From assembly GCA_003222895.1 (NCBI GenBank), contig QHXI01000071.1, forward strand, positions 1-54,351: DNA of 54,351 nt. Reading direction: 5' to 3'. Each line of letters starts with the position of its first letter. The stretch's first letter is position 1. The DNA is from Acidobacteriota bacterium (GTDB lineage Bacteria > Acidobacteriota > Blastocatellia > Pyrinomonadales > Pyrinomonadaceae). This document shows, in pieces, positions 1 to 8,789 of the stretch. The notes beneath the pieces are model-generated. The model did not search any database, had not been told where the DNA came from, and was given only the letters and a program-made list of their open reading frames with translations. A program made the position numbers and the translations under genes.

Positions 1-90
1 GAAACAAAACAATCACGCCGCGATACGAGTCATACCAGGAATCAAGAAACAAAACAATCACGCCGCGATACGAGTCATACCAGGAATCAA
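1..90. repeat. Exact 45-bp tandem duplication inside lepA
   Basis: Positions 1-45 and 46-90 are identical. The unit is 15 codons long, so the lepA frame stays open. It sits at the very end of the window, where short-read assemblies often duplicate sequence. Confidence 0.95.
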
Positions 91-682
91 AGATCAAAGC
101 CTTCAACGGCGCGCTCGCATCGCCCTTCGGCGCGGGAACGTCGCGGACAATTGCTTCCAGGACTTCGGGTACGCCTTTACCGGTTTTGGCGCTGGTCAGA
201 ATCGCGTTGTGAGTTTCCAGGCCGATAAAGTGCTTGATCTCTTCGATGGCCCGTTCCGGCTCGGCGCCGGGCAGATCGATCTTGTTGATGACGGGGATCA
301 GTTCGAGATTATTTTCGATGGCGAGATAAGTGTTCGCCAGCGTTTGCGCCTCGACACCTTGCGAAGCGTCGACGACCAACAGCGCGCCTTCGCAGGCTGA
401 TAACGAACGCGAGACTTCGTAAGAGAAATCGACGTGGCCCGGCGTGTCAATCAGATTGAGGACATACTTCTGGCCATCCTTCGCCTGGTAATCCAGCCGC
501 ACCGCGTGCGCTTTGATCGTAATCCCACGCTCGCGCTCGAGATCCATATCGTCGAGCACCTGCGCTTCCATCTCGCGGCCAGTCACCGCGCCGGTGAGTT
601 CGAGCAGACGATCCGCCAAAGTCGATTTGCCGTGATCGATGTGCGCGATGATCGAGAAGTTGCGGATGCGGTCTGCGGACAT
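1..682 (-). CDS. lepA: Elongation factor 4 (LepA), 5' part, cut by window edge
   Basis: Translational GTPase that binds the ribosome and promotes back-translocation. Read on the minus strand from ATG at 682, the protein opens with the LepA N-terminus ([20 protein letters not shown]), so the G1 P-loop is intact. G3 (DTPGHVDF) and G4 (NKID) follow in the right order. The C-terminal two thirds lie outside the window. Near the edge, residues around 199-228 contain the segment [14 protein letters not shown] twice in a row, encoded by an exact 45-bp tandem repeat (1-45 and 46-90). Other LepA proteins have this strand once, so the extra copy is either a real in-frame duplication or an assembly artefact at a contig end. 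Identification is secure; the structure at the edge is not. Confidence 0.93.
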   Translation of the reverse strand, partial: MSADRIRNFSIIAHIDHGKSTLADRLLELTGAVTGREMEAQVLDDMDLERERGITIKAHAVRLDYQAKDGQKYVLNLIDTPGHVDFSYEVSRSLSACEGALLVVDASQGVEAQTLANTYLAIENNLELIPVINKIDLPGAEPERAIEEIKHFIGLETHNAILTSAKTGKGVPEVLEAIVRDVPAPKGDASAPLKALIFDSWYDSYRGVIVLFLDSWYDSYRGVIVLF

Positions 683-762
683 GAAGTCGATTATTGTTGA
701 ATCGGTCGGACTTGATTATAGTAGGGCCTACTCGCTTCTCACTAATGAGGTGCGGTTGAATT

Positions 763-1068
763 ATGAGCAAAGAGTACGTAGAACAGCGTGACCGTGGTTA
801 CTGGATCGCCGGCAAGCGCATTTCGCTGGACTCAGTGGTGTATGAGTTCCGAAACGGTGCAGCGCCCGAATCAATTCTGCGATCGTTCCCTTTGCTCACG
901 CTCGAAGAAATCTACGGCGCAATTACCTTTTACCTGTCGCACCAGGAACAGATTGATGCCTATCTGAGGGAAGGTGAAATCGAATTTGAAAGACAACGCC
1001 AGCGTGAGCGTGAAGCCGATCCCAGCTTTTACCAGAAGTTTGAGAACGCTAAAGCATTGATTAAGTAA
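763..1068 (+). CDS. DUF433 family protein, probable antitoxin
   Basis: A 101-residue protein that resembles DUF433 antitoxins. It has an N-terminal strand-rich part (GYWIAGKRISLDSVVYEF) and a helix-turn-helix-like segment (GAAPESILRSFPLLTLEEIYGAITFYL), then a charged helical C-terminus rich in Arg and Glu that would wrap the partner toxin. The family normally precedes a DUF5615 PIN-like gene, and exactly that follows 15 bp downstream. Role inferred: DNA-binding antitoxin and autorepressor of the pair. It is divergent from lepA, with about 80 bp between the starts. Confidence 0.82.
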   Translation: MSKEYVEQRDRGYWIAGKRISLDSVVYEFRNGAAPESILRSFPLLTLEEIYGAITFYLSHQEQIDAYLREGEIEFERQRQREREADPSFYQKFENAKALIK

Positions 1069-1083
1069 CCCTCTTCTTCCCTC

Positions 1084-1434
1084 ATGAAGATTCGTTTTCA
1101 GGCTGACGCAGATCTGAATGTGGATATAGTGTTCGGAGTCCTGCGGCGGATTCCCGAGATCGATTTCAAAACTGCCGCGCAAGCAGGATTGAGCGGACTA
1201 GGCGATGCTGAGGTTTTGGAAACTGCGGCGAGCGCGAACCGCATTCTTGTGTCACACGATTGGAAGACAATGCCATATTACTTTGGCAAATTCGTGGCGT
1301 CACGTCTTAGTCCCGGAGTCTTAATCGTTCCCAGGAAGTTAGGAGTCGGCAAGACCATCGAAGAATTGGTTGCCATTTGGTCCGACTCGGAAGCAGAGGA
1401 TTACGTCAACTCAATTCGTAGACTTCCTCTGTGA
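1084..1434 (+). CDS. DUF5615 PIN-like protein, probable toxin
   Basis: A 116-residue protein with features of the DUF5615 PIN-like family: an early acidic strand (FQADADLNVDIV), a central acidic turn (GLGDAEVLETAA) and a third acidic site (ILVSHDWKTM). These acidic residues correspond to the metal-binding positions of PIN-type nucleases. It lies 15 bp after the DUF433 gene, the usual antitoxin-toxin order. By family knowledge it would be an RNase-like toxin; no activity can be proved from sequence. Confidence 0.8.
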   Translation: MKIRFQADADLNVDIVFGVLRRIPEIDFKTAAQAGLSGLGDAEVLETAASANRILVSHDWKTMPYYFGKFVASRLSPGVLIVPRKLGVGKTIEELVAIWSDSEAEDYVNSIRRLPL

Positions 1435-1444
1435 GCAGGTCCAG

Positions 1445-3001
1445 TCAGTCGATCGCCTTCTTATTATCGATCTGCGCGCGCTGAAGCTTCCCGCTGTAAT
1501 CAACGTAAACCGATTTCCATTCTGAGAAGATATCCAGCACTTGCGTGCCGGCTTCGCGGTGACCGTTGCCGGTGCCTTTCGTGCCGCCGAATGGCAGATG
1601 AACTTCGGCGCCAATCGTCGAAGCGTTCACGTAGAAGATTCCGGTGTACAGATCGTTCATCGCATGAAACGCGCGGTTCACGTCCTGCGTGTAAATCGCC
1701 GCCGACAATCCGTACTGCACGCCGTTCGCGACATCGATCGCTTCGTCGAGTGAGTTAACGGGAATCACGCACGTGACTGGTCCAAAGATCTCTTCCTGCG
1801 CGATCCGCATGTCCGGCGTTACGTCAGTGAAGACAGTCGGCTCGATGAAATATCCATGCGCGTAATCGCCTTTGGTCAGATGCCGGCCGCCGCAAGCGAG
1901 CGTCGCTCCGTCTTCATTCTGACCAATGTCTATATAGCTCATGATCTTTTCGACTGCGTCTGAATTGATTACGGGGCCAACGTCGACTTTTGGATCGGCG
2001 CCGTTGCCGATGCGCAATGCCTGCGCGCGCTCAACCAACTTCTTACTGAATTGTTTGTAGACCTTCTTGTGAACAATCAAACGCGAAGATGCGGTGCAGC
2101 GCTGACCAGAAGTTCCGAACGCTCCCCAGATTGCGCCTTCTACTGCATTATCAATGTCCGCATCATCCATGATCATGATCGCGTTCTTGCCGCCCATCTC
2201 GAGCGAACAGATCGCGTTTCGTTCAGCGCAGGCCGACGCGACGATGCGTCCGGTCTCAGTCGATCCGGTCAGCGAAATCAAACGAATCGAAGGATGGTTG
2301 GTCAGCCGCTTACCGATTGTCGAGCCACTGCCCATTACTAAATTCACTACACCCGGTGGGATGCCCGCCTCTTCGCAGGCTTTGACCAAATTGTAAGTCG
2401 AGAGCGGCGTGTCTTCCGCGGGCTTGATTACGACGGTGTTGCCGCAGACGAGCGCGGGCATCAACTTCCACGACGGAATCGCCATGGGAAAATTCCATGG
2501 CGTGATCAATCCGCAAAGTCCGACCGGTTGGCGCACGCACATCGCAAATTTGTCCGGCATCTCAGCCGGCGTCGTAAAGCCATGCAGGCGTCGGCCTTCA
2601 CCGGCTGTGTAATAGGTGCAATCGATCGCTTCCTGCACATCGCCGCCGGCCTCTTTCAGGACTTTGCCCATCTCGCGCGTCATGTCGCGCGTGTACTTCT
2701 CTTTGTCGCGCATCAGGATCTCGCCGACACGAAAAAGAATCTCAGCCCGACGCGGCGCCGGCGTCAGACGCCAGCCGTTGAAAGCTCGCGCGGCGGCGGC
2801 GATCGCTTCGTCTGTATCCGCTTCGGTTGAATGCGGAAAGCGTCCGATCACGTCGCGCGTGTCGGCAGGATTTCGATTCTCGGCGTACTCACCTGAGGTC
2901 GGAACCCACCGGCCATCGATGTAGTTGAGATAAGTCTGCGCGCGTTTTCCAGCGCGAGCTTTCTTCGTTTTCTTCGCTAATGCTTTTTTTGCTTGAGCCA
3001 T
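1445..3001 (-). CDS. NAD(P)-dependent aldehyde dehydrogenase
   Basis: Oxidises an aldehyde to a carboxylate with NAD(P)+. The 518-residue length is normal for the superfamily. All hallmarks are present: Asn170 in TPWNFP, the general base Glu268 in LEMGGKN, the catalytic Cys302 in GQRCTAS and the cofactor loop GSTETGR. The first 20 residues are an extra Lys/Ala-rich tail ([16 protein letters not shown]) of unknown role. The substrate cannot be assigned; the LEMGGKN/GQRCTAS signature fits semialdehyde-type enzymes such as alpha-ketoglutaric semialdehyde dehydrogenase. It lies 80 bp downstream of htrA on the same strand, separated from it by a hairpin. Confidence 0.9.
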   Translation of the reverse strand: MAQAKKALAKKTKKARAGKRAQTYLNYIDGRWVPTSGEYAENRNPADTRDVIGRFPHSTEADTDEAIAAAARAFNGWRLTPAPRRAEILFRVGEILMRDKEKYTRDMTREMGKVLKEAGGDVQEAIDCTYYTAGEGRRLHGFTTPAEMPDKFAMCVRQPVGLCGLITPWNFPMAIPSWKLMPALVCGNTVVIKPAEDTPLSTYNLVKACEEAGIPPGVVNLVMGSGSTIGKRLTNHPSIRLISLTGSTETGRIVASACAERNAICSLEMGGKNAIMIMDDADIDNAVEGAIWGAFGTSGQRCTASSRLIVHKKVYKQFSKKLVERAQALRIGNGADPKVDVGPVINSDAVEKIMSYIDIGQNEDGATLACGGRHLTKGDYAHGYFIEPTVFTDVTPDMRIAQEEIFGPVTCVIPVNSLDEAIDVANGVQYGLSAAIYTQDVNRAFHAMNDLYTGIFYVNASTIGAEVHLPFGGTKGTGNGHREAGTQVLDIFSEWKSVYVDYSGKLQRAQIDNKKAID

Positions 3002-3023
3002 TGCGGCTGGGAATAGGAGAGAC

Positions 3024-3066
3024 GGGGGTCGGGAGTCAGACGAAAATCATCTGGCTTCCGGCCCCC
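3024..3066 (-). terminator. Hairpin between htrA and the aldehyde dehydrogenase gene
   Basis: Two 17-bp arms (3024-3040 and 3050-3066) form an inverted repeat with three mismatches, starting 15 bp past the htrA stop. There is no clear U tract, so it may be a terminator or just a dispersed palindrome. Confidence 0.45.
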
Positions 3067-3081
3067 GACTCCTGTCCTTTC

Positions 3082-4650
3082 TTACTGATAAGTCAGCTGA
3101 ACGATCCGTTGCACAATGCCGGCGCGGTCGGACTGACGCACATAACGGGACAAGTTGAGCACTACCGGGTCGCCTGGCTTCAACGAATCAACGACCCGTT
3201 GAAAATCGGCGAGCGTCGCGACCGGAACGCGATTGATGCGCGTGACCACTTCGCCGCTGACGACGCGAACTGATTCCGGTAAATCACCGGCGACGCCGGC
3301 CGGATCGACATCTTTGACGAAAAGGCCTTTCACGCCGTTCAGATGTTTCTCGTCGATTAATTGTGGCGTGAGTTCCGCCAGCGTCAATCCGAGTCGCGCG
3401 CCATTCACCTTAGTGGCGTCCGGTTTATCTTTTGGGACAATATCGGCATCGCGAGCCGTGAAGTCCGGTCGTTCAACCAAATTCACAGTCACGGTGCGGC
3501 GGTCAAGTTTGCCGTCCATATCGCGCAGGAAACTCAGACCAACCGCTTCGCCGACTTTCGTCGCCGCGACTTTCGCGATCAGATCGTTCGAGTCCTGAAC
3601 CGGTTGGCCGTTGAATTCAACGATCACGTCGTTGATTTGCAGACCGGCTTTCACGGCCGGCGTCGGCTGACCATTTCGTTCCGGTTGAATGTCCGCGACG
3701 ACCGCGCCCTTCGCATCAGGCAAGCGATAGACGCGAGCAAACTCAGCCCTCACAGATTCGAGAGTCACGCCGAGAAATCCCCGGCGCACTTTGCCTTGCG
3801 CGAGAATTTGACTCGCGACAAACCTTGCTTCATTCGACGGCAGCGCAAACCCAATTCCATTGTAGTCGCCCGTCAAGGTCGCGATCTGCGAGTTCACTCC
3901 GATCGCTTCGCCATGCATGTTCACCAGCGGACCACCACTGTTGCCGCGATTGATCGCCGCATCGGTTTGCAGAAAGCGCTGAAAGGTTTGGAACGATGCC
4001 GAGTCACGATCCTTCTTGGAAATAATTCCGGCCGTAACTGTCTGTTCCAATCCAAACGGTGAGCCGATCGCGAGCACCCAGTCGCCGACTTGCGCCGCGC
4101 CTGAATCTCCAAACTTCATCGTTGGCAGTTCGTGATCGGCGTCGACTTTCAACACCGCCAGATCGGTTTCGCGATCGATGCCGACAACTTTTGCGCGCAA
4201 GCGCTCGCCGGAAAGTAATCCGATCGTGATGCGCGTGGCGCCATCGATCACATGATAGTTGGTGAGAACGAAGCCCTTCGAATCGATGATGAATCCGCTG
4301 CCGATGCCGTGCGTCGAGCGTTGCTGGCGGCGAAACAGATCATAAGGATTCGGCGGCGTGCGATCAGACTTGTCTTCGCTGTCCAGGTCCGGTCCTTCGG
4401 TGGTCATCGTGTCGATGTTGACGACGGCAGGCTCGACGCGCTGAGCGATTTCAACGAACGAAGCCGACAACGCCTCAGGCGCGCGCGCTGATTGCGAACC
4501 GTCCTGTGCCACCGCCGGGCGGCCGGCGAGCATTGCGCCGATGCCGATGCCGGCGAGCACGCAAACCGCCGCCAGCGCGACGATCCAGACTCGCAGTTTT
4601 CGCAGAATCGTTTTTTCAGCATCGCTCGTTTGATTTAAAGACTCGAACAT
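3082..4650 (-). CDS. HtrA/DegP-type periplasmic serine protease, membrane-anchored
   Basis: Envelope quality-control protease. A single N-terminal transmembrane helix (about residues 19-43) anchors it, followed by a trypsin-like domain with the triad His133 (TNYHVID), Asp163 (ETDLAVLKVD) and Ser238 (NRGNSGGP), then two PDZ domains. The ATG at 4650 is preferred over the in-frame GTG at 4656 because a purine-rich site (GAAGGCGG) ends five bases upstream of it; this gives 522 residues. A linker rich in Asp and Pro (TEGPDLDSEDKSDRTPPNP) precedes the protease domain. The family forms trimers or larger oligomers and degrades misfolded envelope proteins. No sensor partner is seen next to it. Confidence 0.93.
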   Translation of the reverse strand: MFESLNQTSDAEKTILRKLRVWIVALAAVCVLAGIGIGAMLAGRPAVAQDGSQSARAPEALSASFVEIAQRVEPAVVNIDTMTTEGPDLDSEDKSDRTPPNPYDLFRRQQRSTHGIGSGFIIDSKGFVLTNYHVIDGATRITIGLLSGERLRAKVVGIDRETDLAVLKVDADHELPTMKFGDSGAAQVGDWVLAIGSPFGLEQTVTAGIISKKDRDSASFQTFQRFLQTDAAINRGNSGGPLVNMHGEAIGVNSQIATLTGDYNGIGFALPSNEARFVASQILAQGKVRRGFLGVTLESVRAEFARVYRLPDAKGAVVADIQPERNGQPTPAVKAGLQINDVIVEFNGQPVQDSNDLIAKVAATKVGEAVGLSFLRDMDGKLDRRTVTVNLVERPDFTARDADIVPKDKPDATKVNGARLGLTLAELTPQLIDEKHLNGVKGLFVKDVDPAGVAGDLPESVRVVSGEVVTRINRVPVATLADFQRVVDSLKPGDPVVLNLSRYVRQSDRAGIVQRIVQLTYQ

Positions 4651-4756
4651 AATCACCGCCTTCGGAGTTTGAGCTGGGTCGCCCTGGGCTCAACCATTCT
4701 GATCAATCGGGGAGCAGGGTTGGGAAAGTATAAACGAAATATGACGCCGCTAGAAG

Positions 4757-5689
4757 TCAGGGGCGAAGGAGAATCTTCATCGTGCCGGGTTCGGCGGCGC
4801 GCGCCATCGCACGAACGCCCTTTGCCAGCTTGAACTCTTCGCTAATCAAACTTTCGACGTCGATTTTTTGGCCCTTCAGCAAGTCTAATGCCGGCGCGAA
4901 ACGGCCGCAGCGCGAACCGACTACGCTGATTTCGTCAACGACAATCCGAGCTGAATTGATTTCAGTCGCGCCGTGAAAGGTTGATTTTAGAACCAACACA
5001 CCGCGCGGATGCAGCAGATCGAGCGCGACATCGAAACCGCTGGGCGAGCCGGAGGCTTCGACGACGACATCGAACTCGCCAGCGCGCTGACGCGCTTTGT
5101 CGAGCAGGTGAGTTTCGATCGCGCGACGTTCGGCAATCCGAAGTTTGTCGTCGTGCTTTCCGATCAGAGTGACGGGCGCGCCGGTCGTCGCGATCACTTG
5201 CGCGCACAGCAAGCCGAGCTTGCCGTCGCCGATCACCACGACTTTTGTTTCCTTATCGATCGACGCGCGCTCCAAGATTTCACAAGCCGCCGCCAGTGGT
5301 TCGGTGAACACCGCGTGCTCGTCAGGAATTTCATCGGGCACCGGCAGCAGATTCACCAAAGGCAACTTCAGAAACTCAGCGTGTGCGCCGTCTCGTCCCA
5401 CGATGCCGAGCACCGTTCGCGCCGGACAATGACGCGAATCGCCGGTGCGACAAAGATCGCAACGGCCACAGCCGGCATTGATCTCGCCAACGACACGCTG
5501 ACCATTCTCAGTCATGCCGACAAATTCATGGCCCAACGTTCCTTCAAAGCCGGCATAGCCGCGCGCGATTTCCAGATCAGTGTTACAGATTCCTGAAAGC
5601 GTGACGTGGACGAGCACTTCGCCGTCAGCTTCAGGGCGCGCGATGTCCGCAAGCGATAGCGTTTGGCTTTCGTAACGAAGAGCAATCAT
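4757..5689 (-). CDS. Zinc-dependent alcohol dehydrogenase (MDR superfamily)
   Basis: Medium-chain dehydrogenase/reductase of 310 residues. The N-terminal catalytic domain carries a zinc-ligand Cys (SGICNTDLE), the GHEF signature (GTLGHEFVG) and the structural-zinc loop with four Cys (CGRCDLCRTGDSRHC). The Rossmann fold follows (VVIGDGKLGLLCAQV), with the fingerprint glycines partly replaced. It is shorter than typical 340-350-residue relatives such as threonine dehydrogenase, so it belongs to a compact MDR subgroup of unknown substrate. It is transcribed in the same direction as htrA, 106 bp upstream of it. Confidence 0.85.
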   Translation of the reverse strand: MIALRYESQTLSLADIARPEADGEVLVHVTLSGICNTDLEIARGYAGFEGTLGHEFVGMTENGQRVVGEINAGCGRCDLCRTGDSRHCPARTVLGIVGRDGAHAEFLKLPLVNLLPVPDEIPDEHAVFTEPLAAACEILERASIDKETKVVVIGDGKLGLLCAQVIATTGAPVTLIGKHDDKLRIAERRAIETHLLDKARQRAGEFDVVVEASGSPSGFDVALDLLHPRGVLVLKSTFHGATEINSARIVVDEISVVGSRCGRFAPALDLLKGQKIDVESLISEEFKLAKGVRAMARAAEPGTMKILLRP

Positions 5690-5693
5690 AGAA

Positions 5694-5840
5694 GAGAGGT
5701 TGATCAGAGGCTAGAGGCTGGGATTTGGAAAACATTGCCAACAGCGTGCGCGCCCGAGAGACCGTTGAAATTTTTCCAAGGCATATCGATTGAATAGCGA
5801 AGACCGCTAATCTCTAACCCCTAAACTCCAACCTCTGCTC
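5694..5840. repeat. Imperfect long inverted repeat in intergenic region
   Basis: The arm at about 5694-5725 is partly complementary to 5805-5840 (both contain AGAGGTT/AACCTCT and CTAGAG/CTCTAA-like blocks). It looks like a decayed palindromic element rather than a gene. Confidence 0.4.
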
Positions 5841-6347
5841 TTAAAACTTTTTACTGCGCTCGTAAGCGTTGTCGATCGACAGTTCAATTGTATGAGTTCG
5901 TTGTGAGATCAGCACCGGCAGGCGCCATTCGATCGATTCGCCTGTCGATGAGGCAGATGTTGCACGCATCCACCAGTTACCTTCGCTCAGTTTAGCGACG
6001 GCGCGGCCCGTCCGATCCATCTGCGGCTGAACCGGCACAAGATTCTTCAGCCGTTGCGCGAGAAAATCCTCCATCGTTTTTCCGGGATGCGTGTTCAGCG
6101 CGAATTCGCGTTGAATGGTGGTGAAGTCGATCGGATAAAGCTCCACTTTGGTTGGGCCGACGGCGTTTCCATCACGAACCACGATCGTCAATTCCGAATT
6201 CGCCGCGGCATCGTCAAAAACTATTCGCGCCGCGCCGTCCGCCGGCAGCGATCGGTAAATCCGCCAGCCGGCAAAGAACAATGCGCCAAGCAGCGCCAGC
6301 GCCAACACCACTTCGACAATCTTGATCAGCGGATTCTGTTCCTGCAC
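5841..6347 (-). CDS. Membrane-anchored protein of unknown function
   Basis: No family recognised. The 168-residue protein has one N-terminal membrane helix (about residues 8-33, VEVVLALALLGALFFAGW) and a beta-rich outer domain with many hydrophobic/charged alternations ending in ELSIDNAYERSKKF. It starts 6 bp after the cytochrome c stop on the same strand, so the two are very likely co-transcribed. That suggests an envelope or electron-transfer accessory role, but this is inference only. Confidence 0.65.
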   Translation of the reverse strand: MQEQNPLIKIVEVVLALALLGALFFAGWRIYRSLPADGAARIVFDDAAANSELTIVVRDGNAVGPTKVELYPIDFTTIQREFALNTHPGKTMEDFLAQRLKNLVPVQPQMDRTGRAVAKLSEGNWWMRATSASSTGESIEWRLPVLISQRTHTIELSIDNAYERSKKF

Positions 6348-6353
6348 GTCTCG

Positions 6354-6722
6354 TTACTTTCTCAGGCCTCTTACGTACGGGATCAGCGAATTGATGTCGT
6401 TCTCGGAAAGACTCTTTTTGAACGACGGCATCTTGCCTTTGCCATTACTGATCGAATTGAAAATGCGCTCGTCAGAAACGTCGTTTTGCCACTCAGCGGC
6501 CGTTAGATCGCGCGCATGGACATGCTTTGCGTGCAGCGATTGTGCGCGGCCGTCTCTGCCATGACACTTCGCGCACTTGCTGCTGTAAATCGCGGCCGCA
6601 TCGAAAGGCGTGGCGGCGGTTGCGCTTGCGACCGCTGAATTGATTCGCGCGCTGCCGAATACGACGGCGGAAGCCGCGACGATGGCCATAATCAAGAATG
6701 AAAGTTTCAGTCTCTGCTTCAC
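6354..6722 (-). CDS. Exported class I c-type cytochrome
   Basis: Small electron carrier of 122 residues. A hydrophobic signal segment (residues 5-23) is followed by the haem c site Cys50-Ala-Lys-Cys53-His54 and a likely axial Met98 (GKGKMPSF), then the C-terminal helix (DINSLIPYVRGLRK). This is the usual single-haem cytochrome fold (PF13442/PF00034 type). It is divergent from purF and is followed at once by a membrane-anchored unknown. A PuuD-type urate hydroxylase 17 kb away lacks its own cytochrome c domain, so a soluble cytochrome such as this could be its electron acceptor; that link is speculative. Confidence 0.9.
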   Translation of the reverse strand: MKQRLKLSFLIMAIVAASAVVFGSARINSAVASATAATPFDAAAIYSSKCAKCHGRDGRAQSLHAKHVHARDLTAAEWQNDVSDERIFNSISNGKGKMPSFKKSLSENDINSLIPYVRGLRK

Positions 6723-6836
6723 TTCGTTAAGATCCTCCGTGAACGATCTGCGTCTGCTGGTGTCTAACTTTTATAACTCAATTGAAATCGTTTGTCTCGC
6801 GAATTCCGAAAGATAGTCGAAAGCTGCGCGAGCCGT

Positions 6837-6842
6837 TATAAT
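6837..6842 (+). promoter_or_regulatory. Perfect -10 box (TATAAT) just before purF
   Basis: TATAAT ends eight bases before the purF ATG, so transcription would begin at or one to two bases before the start codon. No ribosome-binding site is visible upstream and the -35 region is weak. This is consistent with a leaderless purF transcript. Confidence 0.5.
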
Positions 6843-6850
6843 CCAAATCA

Positions 6851-8287
6851 ATGATCGATTTTGCGGACGACAAGCTGCGCGAAGAATGCGGCGTATTCGG
6901 CATCTATGGACACGCGGAAGCCGCGCGCATGACCTACCTCGGCCTGTACGCGTTGCAACATCGCGGGCAGGAATCATGCGGCATGGTTGCCTCCAACGGC
7001 GCGCAACTGATTTCCGAGCGTGGGATGGGCCACGTCAGGGAGAGTTTCGATCAAACGCATCTCGATCGGCTTGCAGGTCAAAGTGCGATCGGTCACGTGC
7101 GTTACTCAACTACCGGCGATGTTTCGATTCGCGAATGCCAACCATTTTCGGTGACCTGTCAGCACGGCCAAATCGCGGTTTGCCACAACGGCAATCTGCC
7201 GTTCGCCGGCGAAGAAAGAAAAAGATTGGAGAGCGAAGGCGCGATTTTCTCGTCGACTTCCGACACCGAAGTTGTCCTGCATGGCGTCGCGCGTTCGCGC
7301 GCCGGCAGCGTAGCCGAAGCGATTCCCGAAGTGTTGCGCGATACGGAAGGCGCATTCTCGATGCTGTTTCTGACGCCGAAGGAATTGATTGCGATTCGCG
7401 ACCCGCGCGGATTTCGGCCGTTGGCTTTGGGGCGATTGAATGACGCCTGGGTGATCGCTTCGGAAACTTGTGCGTTCGATCTGATCGATGCGAAGTATGT
7501 GCGCGACATCGAGCCGGGCGAGCTGGTCGTCATCAACGAAGAAGGTCTGCGCTCGACGCATCCGCTCTCGGCCCAAAAGCACTCGATGTGCATTTTTGAG
7601 CACGTCTATTTTTCGCGGCCGGATTCGATCATCTTCGGTCAATCGGTGAATCGTTCGCGTCACAAAATGGGCCAGCGGCTGGCGATCGAACAACCGGCCG
7701 ATGCCGACATCGTCGTGCCGGTTCCCGATTCGGGCGTGCCGGCGGCGATTGGATATTCGGCTGAAAGCGGTTTGCCGTTTCGCTTTGGCCTGGTGCGCAA
7801 TCACTACATCGGCCGCACCTTCATCGAGCCGAAACAGTCGATTCGCAGCTTCGGTGTGCGCATCAAACTCAATCCCGTGCGTCACCTAATCGAAGGCAAG
7901 CGGATCGTCTTGATCGACGATTCGATCGTGCGCGGCACTACTTCAAAGAAAATTGTGCGCATGGTGCGCGAGGCGGGCGCGAAAGAAATTCACGTGCGCA
8001 TCTCTTGCCCACCGACGATCAGCCCCTGCTACTACGGCGTCGACACGCCAAACAAATCCGAATTGATCGCGGCGAATAAATCGATCGAAGAGATTCGACA
8101 ATTCATCGAGGCTGATTCGCTCGGCTATCTTTCGTTGGCAGGCATGCAGGAAGCGACCGGCTTGAGCGCCGATGAATCGTGCGTCGCCTGCTGGAGCGAA
8201 CGCTACCCGACGCGCATCACTCGCGAAGCCGAGACGATGCACTCGCGTGAAGTAGCCGCGGCAACCGAAGTAGCGGTTGAGATTTGA
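6851..8287 (+). CDS. purF: Amidophosphoribosyltransferase (PurF)
   Basis: First committed step of purine synthesis: PRPP plus glutamine to 5-phosphoribosylamine. The 478-residue length is normal. A short propeptide ends at Glu12, exposing the nucleophile Cys13 (REECGVFGIYGH), as in the Bacillus-type enzymes. The PRPP site is clear (VLIDDSIVRGTTS). Cysteines typical of the 4Fe-4S form are present in the second half (SMCIFEHVYF, SCPPTISPCYYG, SCVACW). The gene stands directly before a long purine-degradation region, an unusual pairing of synthesis and breakdown. Confidence 0.96.
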   Translation: MIDFADDKLREECGVFGIYGHAEAARMTYLGLYALQHRGQESCGMVASNGAQLISERGMGHVRESFDQTHLDRLAGQSAIGHVRYSTTGDVSIRECQPFSVTCQHGQIAVCHNGNLPFAGEERKRLESEGAIFSSTSDTEVVLHGVARSRAGSVAEAIPEVLRDTEGAFSMLFLTPKELIAIRDPRGFRPLALGRLNDAWVIASETCAFDLIDAKYVRDIEPGELVVINEEGLRSTHPLSAQKHSMCIFEHVYFSRPDSIIFGQSVNRSRHKMGQRLAIEQPADADIVVPVPDSGVPAAIGYSAESGLPFRFGLVRNHYIGRTFIEPKQSIRSFGVRIKLNPVRHLIEGKRIVLIDDSIVRGTTSKKIVRMVREAGAKEIHVRISCPPTISPCYYGVDTPNKSELIAANKSIEEIRQFIEADSLGYLSLAGMQEATGLSADESCVACWSERYPTRITREAETMHSREVAAATEVAVEI

Positions 8288-8288
8288 A

Positions 8289-8771
8289 ATGAAAAATCTC
8301 ATCTGCTTCATGTGTTTGTGCGTCGGAGTGGCGGTCGCTGCTCGTCAAATCGTTTTCGCCACTCCTCAGAACGGTTATAAGACCTACGTTAACGCCCGCT
8401 TCAAATATTCGATCAGCTATCCAGCCGATCTTCTGATACCCCAAGGCGAGGCCGAAAACGGCGACGGTCAGATTTTTCGCGAGAAATCCGGGAGCGTTGA
8501 GATGCGCGTTTACGGCGGCTACAACGTCTCGAATGAGACATTGCGCAGCAGGTATGCGGAACTGATACGTAAGTGGAACAACGGAATAACGTATAAAGTC
8601 ATGCGACGAGATTGGTTTGTCGTTTCCGCGCTGGTGAACGGTAAGATCCATTATCAGAAGACGATTCTGCGAGGTGATGTCTTCAAGACTTTTGAGATTG
8701 AGTACGATGCGGTGCGTGGCAGTACCTACAATGATGTGACTGACCGCATCGCCAGATCTTTCAAGGGATGA
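8289..8771 (+). CDS. Small exported protein of unknown function
   Basis: The start at 8289, one base after the purF stop, gives a 160-residue protein with a signal peptide (MKNLICFMCLCVGVAVAARQ). The mature part contains FKYSISYPADLL, a motif common in exported proteins that fold like PsbP or lipoprotein LpqN (domain resemblance only). An in-frame start at 8277 would overlap purF and is less likely. The tight spacing suggests co-transcription with purF. Function unknown. Confidence 0.7.
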   Translation: MKNLICFMCLCVGVAVAARQIVFATPQNGYKTYVNARFKYSISYPADLLIPQGEAENGDGQIFREKSGSVEMRVYGGYNVSNETLRSRYAELIRKWNNGITYKVMRRDWFVVSALVNGKIHYQKTILRGDVFKTFEIEYDAVRGSTYNDVTDRIARSFKG

Positions 8772-8789
8772 ACTACTCCATCGGACCCA

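Noticed and set aside
4651-4656. GTG start for htrA
   Set aside because: The ATG at 4650 has the better-spaced ribosome-binding site.
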